From: an uncultured bacterium
Lineage (GTDB): Bacteria; Cyanobacteriota; Vampirovibrionia; Gastranaerophilales; Gastranaerophilaceae
Direction: 5' to 3'
NCBI GenBank assembly: GCA_900556295.1
Contig: USOK01000032.1
Span: 1 to 11,094, forward strand
Length of the DNA stretch: 11,094 bases
The translations under genes were made by a program, and so were the position numbers. Below are positions 6,078-11,094 of the stretch, in pieces (the first letter of the stretch is position 1; every line of letters begins with the position of its first letter). A model generated the notes under the pieces. It did not search any database. It saw only the letters and a program-made list of their open reading frames with translations, and was not told the DNA's origin.

Positions 6078-8428
6078 AGATTTTTATTACAGATGCAAGC
6101 GCAGTTTTCGCAGAAAAATTAACTCTTGACGATACGATTATAAAAGGAGATAAGTTCTATTTTGGCAAACTGGAACAGGATTTTGAATCTATTGATAATG
6201 ACCGTTACGACTTGCGTTGTAATAGAGTTTTAAAATACCTCATTGATAAATTAGATTTGTCGAGCTTTAGAAAAGATGAAATCGGAATTGTAATAGGCAC
6301 AACAAATTCGGGGGTTGAAGAGTTTGAAACGACTGAAAACAAACATCACGCAGAACTCGGCAATCCTGCAGAATTTTTGAAATGGTATTTGGGCACAACG
6401 AATTACGCAACTTGTGTTTCAACAGCCTGCACATCAGGAGCAAAGGCATTTTCTACAGCTCGAAAACTTTTAGAAAACCGGGTTTGCAAAGCTGTAATCG
6501 TTGGTGGAGTGGACACACTTGCCTCAATGCCGTCTTATGGATTTCACGCACTTGAGGTTCTTTCACACGAAAGAACAAATCCGTTTTCCAAAAACCGTGA
6601 CGGAATAAGCTTAGGCGAAGGCGGAGCATTGTTTGTGGTTGTGAAAGCAGCTGAGCAGCTAGGAAGCGAAGCAGCTAAGCGTGATTTAGATGCCAAGATG
6701 CCAAGAGGCAAAGAGGTAAAGTCCGTATCGGAAATAAAAGACGATAAGACGATAAGACGTAAAGACGATAAGTACAAAACAGAAGCTATTAGTCGTCATT
6801 GCGAAATTACGGACGAGTATTCAACTCGGGGAGCGAGTAACGAAATTCATATCTGCGACAGCAATATGAATGACAGTTACGAGCGAGAAGTAATTTCAAG
6901 ATGCGAGGCTCTCCCGAGCCGAAAGAATCCAGCTGACACTAATCTAATACAGTCGCAAGGAATAAAAATTAATTCAACCGAAACAGACCAAGCCTCTATG
7001 CATCTTGGCATCTTTGCATCTAATCACCAAAATGATGGTATAATCCACAAAGTTGCCATACTCGGTATCGGCGAAACTTCTGATGCCTATCATTCAGCAA
7101 CTCCGGATCCTGATGGTGTTCAGGCTGTAAAAGCTATTCAAGATGCTCTTGATGATGCTAATTTGAAGCCGGAAGATATAGACTACATAAATCTTCACGG
7201 AACTGGTACGATTTCCAACGACTTAATGGAAGCAAATGCGATTTATAAAGTCTTTGGTGATAAAGTTCCGGCAAGCTCTACAAAACCGTTGACAGGCCAC
7301 TGTCTTGGTGCAGCCGCAAGTATTGAAGCATTTATTTGTTACCAGATTTTGAAAGGTGAAAGAAATTTGCCTATCCACAAATTTGACGGTGAATATGATG
7401 AAACTTTGCCAAAAATCAATCTTGTTACAGAAAACACTCCGCAAAAAGAAGTCAAAGTCTGTATGAGCACATCATTTGGCTTTGGCGGAACAAATGCAGT
7501 GGTGGTTTTGGCGGCTAGGCAGCTAGGAAGCGAAGCAGCTAAGCGTGATTTAGATGCAAAGATGCCAAGAGGCAAAGATGTAAAGTCCGTATCGGAAATA
7601 AAAGACGATAAGACGATAAGACGTAAAGACGATAAGTACAAAACAGAAGCTATTAGTCGTCATTGCGAAATTACGGACGAGTATTCAACTCGGGGAGCGA
7701 GTAACGAAATTCATATCTGCGACAGCAATATGAATGACAGTTACGAGCGAGAAGTAATTTCAAGATGCGAGGCTCTCCCGAGCCGAAAGAATCCAGCTGA
7801 CACTAATCTAATACAGTCGCAAGGAATAAAAATTAATTCAACCGAAACAGACCAAGCATCTTCGCATCTTGGCATCTTAGCATCTCGTCACCAAAATGAT
7901 GTCGGCATAGCAATGCCGACCTACAAAACTACATCTAATTCAAACCTAGCTGCCCAGCCGCCTAGCTGCTTAGCTGCCTCTTGCCTTCCTCATTCAGCCC
8001 CTATGGTGCTAATCGATAAGGTTCTAAATGTCGATATGGAAAACCAAATTGTTAAAACATCTGTCAAAATTCACGATAACAAAATGTTTTTTGACAAAGA
8101 AATCAATGGGATTTCTCCTCTTGTCGGAATTGAATTTATGGCGCAAACTATTGGATGTTATGCATACTTTAAGGCAGGAAAAACTATTCCAAAAATCGGC
8201 TTTCTCCTTGGAACAAGACAATATGAAAATAAGCTTGAAAAATTTGAAAACGGCAAAACATACATTTTGACAGCCCGAGAAATATATGGCGATAATGAAC
8301 TTGTTTCATTCGAGTGTTTAATTTATAATGAAGGAGAGGACGAAAACTCGGAAAACTACATTGCAAAGGCGACAATTAATGCTTTTCAGCCAAAAGATGC
8401 TGAAAAATACATAAAGGAATTAGGATAG
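6071..8428 (+). CDS. Ketosynthase-dehydratase fusion carrying two in-frame repeat elements (ApeO/ApeP-like)
   Basis: The 785-aa frame holds four parts. (1) Residues 1-192 are the N-terminal half of a FabF-type ketosynthase with TACTSG, active Cys120, and GEGGALFVVVK at the end. (2) Residues 193-323 are a polar insert encoded by repeat copy 1. Residues 327-480 then resume the ketosynthase (DAYHSATPDPDG, INLHGTGT with His376, KPLTGH with Lys405 and His410, GFGGTNAVVV). (3) Residues 481-638 come from repeat copy 2. (4) Residues 639-785 are a hotdog 3-hydroxyacyl-ACP dehydratase (LPHSAPMVLIDKV with His641; ISPLVGIEFMAQ with Glu688). Without the inserts the two enzymes would match separate ApeO and ApeP proteins, which condense malonyl units and dehydrate the hydroxyacyl chain. 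All catalytic residues survive, but whether the split ketosynthase folds is unknown. The start lacks a ribosome site. The stop overlaps the next gene by 1 bp. Confidence 0.85.
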   Translation: MNEIFITDASAVFAEKLTLDDTIIKGDKFYFGKLEQDFESIDNDRYDLRCNRVLKYLIDKLDLSSFRKDEIGIVIGTTNSGVEEFETTENKHHAELGNPAEFLKWYLGTTNYATCVSTACTSGAKAFSTARKLLENRVCKAVIVGGVDTLASMPSYGFHALEVLSHERTNPFSKNRDGISLGEGGALFVVVKAAEQLGSEAAKRDLDAKMPRGKEVKSVSEIKDDKTIRRKDDKYKTEAISRHCEITDEYSTRGASNEIHICDSNMNDSYEREVISRCEALPSRKNPADTNLIQSQGIKINSTETDQASMHLGIFASNHQNDGIIHKVAILGIGETSDAYHSATPDPDGVQAVKAIQDALDDANLKPEDIDYINLHGTGTISNDLMEANAIYKVFGDKVPASSTKPLTGHCLGAAASIEAFICYQILKGERNLPIHKFDGEYDETLPKINLVTENTPQKEVKVCMSTSFGFGGTNAVVVLAARQLGSEAAKRDLDAKMPRGKDVKSVSEIKDDKTIRRKDDKYKTEAISRHCEITDEYSTRGASNEIHICDSNMNDSYEREVISRCEALPSRKNPADTNLIQSQGIKINSTETDQASSHLGILASRHQNDVGIAMPTYKTTSNSNLAAQPPSCLAASCLPHSAPMVLIDKVLNVDMENQIVKTSVKIHDNKMFFDKEINGISPLVGIEFMAQTIGCYAYFKAGKTIPKIGFLLGTRQYENKLEKFENGKTYILTAREIYGDNELVSFECLIYNEGEDENSENYIAKATINAFQPKDAEKYIKELG
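6647..7037. repeat. In-frame palindromic repeat element, copy 1 (inside the ketosynthase domain)
   Basis: The segment 6655-7037 matches 7519-7901 without gaps at a fixed offset of 864 bp; I count eight mismatches in 383 bp, all near the ends, and none in 6716-6993. It has inverted arms GATGCCAAGATGCCAAGA (6689-6706) and TCTTGGCATCTTTGCATC (7003-7020), which pair with one mismatch. A central hairpin, ATTCATAT (6845-6852) / ATATGAAT (6864-6871), sits at the same dyad. The left end has AGCAGCTAGG/AGCAGCTAAG motifs. It also contains a small tandem run of GACGATAA-type units (6738-6772). It encodes a polar stretch including SRHCEITDEYSTRG. Its right outer GCTGCC-rich arm, present in copy 2, is missing here. 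Confidence 0.9.
7511..7980. repeat. In-frame palindromic repeat element, copy 2 (ketosynthase-dehydratase junction)
   Basis: This is the longer copy. 7519-7901 is nearly identical to copy 1. Beyond it come a 20-bp hairpin (7901-7920) and, at 7945-7980, a CCTAGCTGCC/GCTTAGCTGCC-rich block that is the imperfect reverse complement of the left end (7511-7544). The whole unit thus has outer terminal inverted repeats plus inner arms GATGCAAAGATGCCAAGA (7553-7570) and TCTTGGCATCTTAGCATC (7867-7884), pairing with one mismatch. No transposase is encoded, so it is a non-autonomous, MITE-like or RPE-like repeat. It lies precisely between the end of the ketosynthase (GTNAVVVLAA) and the start of the dehydratase (LPHSAPM). 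Confidence 0.85.
7901..7920. repeat. REP-like perfect hairpin at the edge of repeat copy 2
   Basis: GTCGGCAT (7901-7908) and ATGCCGAC (7913-7920) are perfect 8-bp arms around AGCA. The match between the two repeat copies ends at the first base of this hairpin. It is translated in frame as part of VGIAMPT. It could be a separate small repeat nested in the larger element. Confidence 0.7.
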
Positions 8429-9147
8429 TGAGTGAAAGAAAAAAAGTTTTAGTAACAGGTTCAAGTCGAGGAATAGGCAAGGAAATCGCACTTAGCCTTG
8501 CAAAAAGTGGATTTAATATTGACGTACACTATGCACATAATCAGGAAAAAGCACAAGAAGTTGCAGACGAAATCAAAAAACTTGGTGTGAATGCCGAGAT
8601 TTTGAAATTCGACATCAAAAACAGAGAAGAATGTGCAAAAGCGCTTTCTGATAAACTTTATTATGGTGTCGTTTTGAATGCCGGAATTGCAAGGGACAAT
8701 GTTTTTCCGCTACTTGAAGGAGATGAGTGGGACGATGTTATTCAAACGAATTTGACAGGATTTTACAATGTTTTAAAACCACTTGTAATGCCGATGATTT
8801 CCAACGGAATTAAGGGGCGAATTATTACTATGTCTTCTGTTTCTGCCCTTTCAGGAAATCGTGGTCAAATCAACTATTCTGCCTCAAAAGCAGGAATTAT
8901 CGGTGCTACTCGATCACTTGCACTTGAACTTGCAAAACGCGGGATTACCGTAAACTGTATTGCTCCGGGGGTTATTGAAACCGATATGATTAAAGATGTT
9001 CCGATTGATGAAGTTAAAAAACTTATCCCGATGAAGCGACTTGGGCAGGCAAAAGAGGTTGCAAGTTTGGCAAATTATCTTATGAGCGAGGGTGCTGCAT
9101 ATATCACAGGACAAGTGATTTCGGTAAATGGAGGGCTTTATTTATGA
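8428..9147 (+). CDS. fabG: 3-ketoacyl-ACP reductase, FabG-type SDR (ApeQ-like)
   Basis: At 239 aa this is a normal-length classical short-chain dehydrogenase. It has VTGSSRGIG (9-17) for NADP(H), LNAGIA (83-88) with the NAG motif, Asn108, and the catalytic Ser137, Tyr150 and Lys154 (YSASK). The C-terminus GQVISVNGGLYL is the FabG ending. It would reduce the 3-ketoacyl-ACP made by the neighbouring ketosynthases to 3-hydroxyacyl-ACP, which the dehydratase then converts to an enoyl chain. The start is GTG at 8428, overlapping the upstream stop by one base (TAGTG), with AAAGGA about 10 nt before. It overlaps the next gene by ATGA. Reductase function is firm; dedication to polyene rather than general fatty-acid synthesis is inferred from context. 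Confidence 0.92.
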   Translation: MSERKKVLVTGSSRGIGKEIALSLAKSGFNIDVHYAHNQEKAQEVADEIKKLGVNAEILKFDIKNREECAKALSDKLYYGVVLNAGIARDNVFPLLEGDEWDDVIQTNLTGFYNVLKPLVMPMISNGIKGRIITMSSVSALSGNRGQINYSASKAGIIGATRSLALELAKRGITVNCIAPGVIETDMIKDVPIDEVKKLIPMKRLGQAKEVASLANYLMSEGAAYITGQVISVNGGLYL

Positions 9148-10370
9148 GGCGAGTAGTTGTTACGGGTATGGCACTTGCCAGTCCTTTGGGGTGCGATATA
9201 GAAACAGCTTTCTCAGGTTTACAAAAACTCGAAAACTGCGTGGAGTATGATTCAAATTTAGACCAGTATAAAAGGCTGAATACAAGACTGTCTGCTCACG
9301 TAAGAGGTTTTGAAATTCCTTCGACTTATAACAGGAAAGTTTTACGCACAATGGGACCTGTTTCAGTTATGGCTGTCAGAACGGCTGAACTAGCACTTGA
9401 AGATGCAGGACTTTTTGGTGATGAAATTATAACAAATGGTGAAACAGGTGTTAGCTATGGCTCATCGGCAGGTTCGCTCGATGCAATTATTGATTTTTAT
9501 GGAATGCAGGTAGATAAAGAGGTTAAAGGGTTGAACTCCGGCTCTTATGTAAAAATGATGCCTCAAACTACAGCTGTAAATATTTCATTGTATTTTAAAA
9601 CAATCGGTAGGCTAATTCCGGCATCAACAGCTTGTACATCTGGTGCAATGGGAATTGGTTATGCTTATGAAGCAATCAAAAACGGCTATGAGACGGTTAT
9701 GATTGCAGGTGGTGGTGACGAGATGCACCCGACAGAGATTGCAATTTTTGATACGCTTTATGCAACAAGCCAAAAAAACGATACTCCAAAGCTTTCTCCA
9801 TCTCCGTTTGATAAAAATCGTGACGGACTTGTACTTGGAGAAGGTGCAGGAACATTGATTTTGGAAGAATACGAGCATGCAAAAGCTCGTGGGGCTAAGA
9901 TTTATGCGGAAATTGTGGGTTTTGGGACAAGCACTGACGGTACACATATTACAAATCCGAACAGAAAAACAATGGGAAGAGCGCTTGATTTGGCGTTAAG
10001 TTGTGCTGAACTTTCGCCTGATAAAATAGGCTATGTTAATGCTCACGGCACAGCAACAATTCAGGGGGATATTGCGGAAACCGTTGCGACAGAAGAGGTT
10101 TTCAAATGCAAAGTCCCAATAAGTTCTACAAAAAGCTATACCGGACATACTCTCGGAGCTTGTGGAGCGATTGAAGCGATTTTGAGTATCGAAATGATGA
10201 ATAGAGGTTGGTTTCACCCGACATTAAATCTGACAGAAGTTGATGCGGAATGCGGGAAACTCGACTATATTCAAGGGGAAGGTAGAGAAATAAAGACAGA
10301 CTATGTAATGTCAAATAACTTCGCATTTGGTGGAATTAATACATCGTTGATTTTCAAAAAATTTGTTTAA
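9144..10370 (+). CDS. Beta-ketoacyl-ACP synthase, FabF-type (ApeR-like)
   Basis: This 408-aa protein is a complete KAS II-type ketosynthase. It shows MRRVVVTGMALASPLG at the start, TACTSGAMG with active Cys164, GEGAGTLILEEYEHAKARGAKIYAEIVGFG (the region that is interrupted in the other ketosynthase), VNAHGTAT with His301, KSYTGHTLGACG with His335, and NNFAFGGINTSLIF at the end. Spacing fits E. coli FabF (Cys163, His303, His340). It catalyses decarboxylative condensation of malonyl-ACP with an acyl chain. GGAGGG lies 8 nt before the ATG, and the start overlaps the fabG stop as ATGA. In APE clusters the corresponding last ketosynthase is a separate enzyme from the one paired with the CLF; this may be an initiating ketosynthase, but that is inference. 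A hairpin terminator follows. Confidence 0.93.
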   Translation: MRRVVVTGMALASPLGCDIETAFSGLQKLENCVEYDSNLDQYKRLNTRLSAHVRGFEIPSTYNRKVLRTMGPVSVMAVRTAELALEDAGLFGDEIITNGETGVSYGSSAGSLDAIIDFYGMQVDKEVKGLNSGSYVKMMPQTTAVNISLYFKTIGRLIPASTACTSGAMGIGYAYEAIKNGYETVMIAGGGDEMHPTEIAIFDTLYATSQKNDTPKLSPSPFDKNRDGLVLGEGAGTLILEEYEHAKARGAKIYAEIVGFGTSTDGTHITNPNRKTMGRALDLALSCAELSPDKIGYVNAHGTATIQGDIAETVATEEVFKCKVPISSTKSYTGHTLGACGAIEAILSIEMMNRGWFHPTLNLTEVDAECGKLDYIQGEGREIKTDYVMSNNFAFGGINTSLIFKKFV

Positions 10371-10376
10371 TATTAA

Positions 10377-10406
10377 AACAGCCTTCCTGATGGAAGGCTG
10401 TTGTTT
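10377..10406. terminator. Hairpin terminator, probably bidirectional
   Basis: AACAGCCTTCC (10377-10387) and GGAAGGCTGTT (10392-10402) pair perfectly over 11 bp around the loop TGAT, followed by GTTT on the plus side and by a T-rich stretch on the minus side. It lies in the 55-bp gap between two convergent genes, 6 bp after the ketosynthase stop, and can serve both. Confidence 0.85.
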
Positions 10407-10425
10407 AAAACGTTGTACGCATATA

Positions 10426-11094
10426 TTAATATCTGATAGGTACGTTGTCGTGACAGCTTTGTTTGTATCTGTTTGTTGCGACAGCTGAACCAAAGAATGC
10501 TGTGTAATGAGTTCTTGGTGTGCCTGTAGATTTTTTGCTGATTACTTTACCATCACAGTTTAATGTGATTTCAGCATCTTTCAAATATTTTAATTCTGGA
10601 TGTTTTTTCATAATTTCTGCATTTTCCAATAGGTCTGAATAATCAGTGTACAATCTCATTGTTGAAGGCATTGTATTTAATTTGAAGTTTGTAATGCCGT
10701 GTTTAAGTTTTTCTGCGTGAATTAACGCTCTCAGAACATTCCCTTGAGGTTTTTTATTGTTAACTTGTACCTTTCCAAGGATAACTGTAGACCAATCTTG
10801 ACCTTTTCTAACTTTATGATCGCAATAAGGCATTTCCCATTTTTCTTCTGGACAATCTTCTTGTGGAACCTCAATTACTTGAGCTGGGGTAAACGGTCTA
10901 TCTTTCGTTGCTTTAGGCGGAATTAAATCAATATTTGTTTTTTTGTCTTGAGGTTTGCCAGGAGCATAAACTCTGTCCTCAATTTCCCCGCCATCAGATA
11001 AGAAGCCTGCGCCTGCTGTGCCAACTGCTAGACCTGTTCCTAGACCAACTGCGCCTCCATTTACAACTGCAGAAGCTGATGCTGCGGCAGGCGC
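10426..11094 (-). CDS. Unknown protein with glycine-zipper-like segment (N-terminus cut by window edge)
   Basis: The minus-strand frame is open from the right edge to the stop at 10426, giving 222 visible residues; the internal ATG at 10833 is not the start. The first visible part is Ala/Gly-rich with a repeated small-residue pattern (GGAVGLGTGLAVGTAGAG, residues 13-30), like glycine-zipper membrane segments of outer-membrane lipoproteins. A polar linker follows, then a Cys-containing stretch (DCPEEKWEMPYCDHKV) and a domain ending with two more Cys (about residues 190 and 214). I recognise no enzyme family for the C-terminal part. An envelope location is likely but the signal sequence is outside the window. 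It converges on the polyketide operon and is probably unrelated to it. Confidence 0.7.
   Translation of the reverse strand, partial: APAAASASAVVNGGAVGLGTGLAVGTAGAGFLSDGGEIEDRVYAPGKPQDKKTNIDLIPPKATKDRPFTPAQVIEVPQEDCPEEKWEMPYCDHKVRKGQDWSTVILGKVQVNNKKPQGNVLRALIHAEKLKHGITNFKLNTMPSTMRLYTDYSDLLENAEIMKKHPELKYLKDAEITLNCDGKVISKKSTGTPRTHYTAFFGSAVATNRYKQSCHDNVPIRY

Noticed and set aside
6544..6777. Minus-strand frame, and a sister at 7339-7641, sharing the start MYLSSLRLIVLSSF
   Set aside because: The similarity only reflects the duplicated repeat element read backwards; both frames run into ketosynthase sequence in the wrong frame and have no ribosome site.
6647..7037. Insert in the ketosynthase as an intein or a group I/II intron
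   Set aside because: No intein splice-block residues (N-terminal Cys/Ser with C-terminal His-Asn), no reverse transcriptase or homing endonuclease, and the insert is too short and palindromic; the same sequence also occurs at a domain junction.
6655..7901. The two copies as a simple tandem duplication of a ketosynthase segment
   Set aside because: The sequence between the copies (ketosynthase C-terminal half, 7049-7510) is not duplicated; only the element is.
6647..7980. Repeat pair as a CRISPR array or an insertion sequence
   Set aside because: Only two long copies, no short regularly spaced repeats, no transposase frame, and no target-site duplication I can identify at the ends.
8028..8270. 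Plus-strand 80-aa frame in the dehydratase region
   Set aside because: It is an out-of-frame shadow of the dehydratase domain, which has the His641/Glu688 motifs in the main frame.
9624..9947. Minus-strand 107-aa Cys-rich frame
   Set aside because: It is antisense to the conserved core of the second ketosynthase and has no family pattern.

Overview
The window is AT-rich, with short intergenic gaps, exported TPR and lipoprotein products, and a type II fatty-acid/polyketide gene set. This suggests a low-GC, probably diderm bacterium. A gut Cyanobacteriota/Melainabacteria lineage such as Gastranaerophilales is my best guess, but nothing here (no rRNA, no taxon marker) proves it.

Layout. The left edge holds the N-terminal part of a tyrosine recombinase (XerC/XerD-like) on the minus strand. 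It is divergent from a secreted 620-aa TPR protein, which is followed by a small unknown protein. Next comes a minus-strand run, listed left to right: an orphan amino-acid-type ABC substrate-binding lipoprotein, an exported protein of unknown function, two acyl carrier proteins, a PlsC-like acyltransferase and a short ketosynthase-like protein without a catalytic Cys (chain-length-factor type). Divergent from these, only 14 bp away, is a plus-strand operon: a ketosynthase-dehydratase fusion, a FabG-type ketoreductase and a second FabF-type ketosynthase, ended by a strong hairpin terminator. At the right edge is the C-terminal part of a minus-strand protein with a glycine-zipper-like segment.

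The central block (about 4.2-10.4 kb) has the gene content, and on each strand the gene order, of the core of an aryl-polyene (APE) type II PKS: CLF, acyltransferase, ACP, ACP (like apeC-D-E-F) and KS, DH, KR, KS (like apeO-P-Q-R). Together these could load an acyl chain on the ACPs and repeat condensation, keto-reduction and dehydration to make a conjugated polyene, which the acyltransferase could move to a lipid. No aryl-CoA/ACP ligase, ammonia-lyase, thioesterase, second dehydratase, glycosyltransferase or exporter is visible, so the set is a minimal or split version and the product is unknown.

The most unusual feature is inside the KS-DH gene. A roughly 390-470 bp palindromic repeat element occurs twice, in frame, exactly 864 bp (288 codons) apart. 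The copies are about 98% identical, with a 278-bp core that I read as identical. One copy interrupts the ketosynthase domain between its catalytic Cys and His residues; the other forms the joint between the ketosynthase and dehydratase domains. The element resembles in principle the in-frame palindromic elements of Rickettsia and may be a dispersed genomic repeat that tolerates, or exploits, insertion into coding sequence. The two divergent starts also share a quasi-palindrome that could hold two overlapping leaderless promoters.
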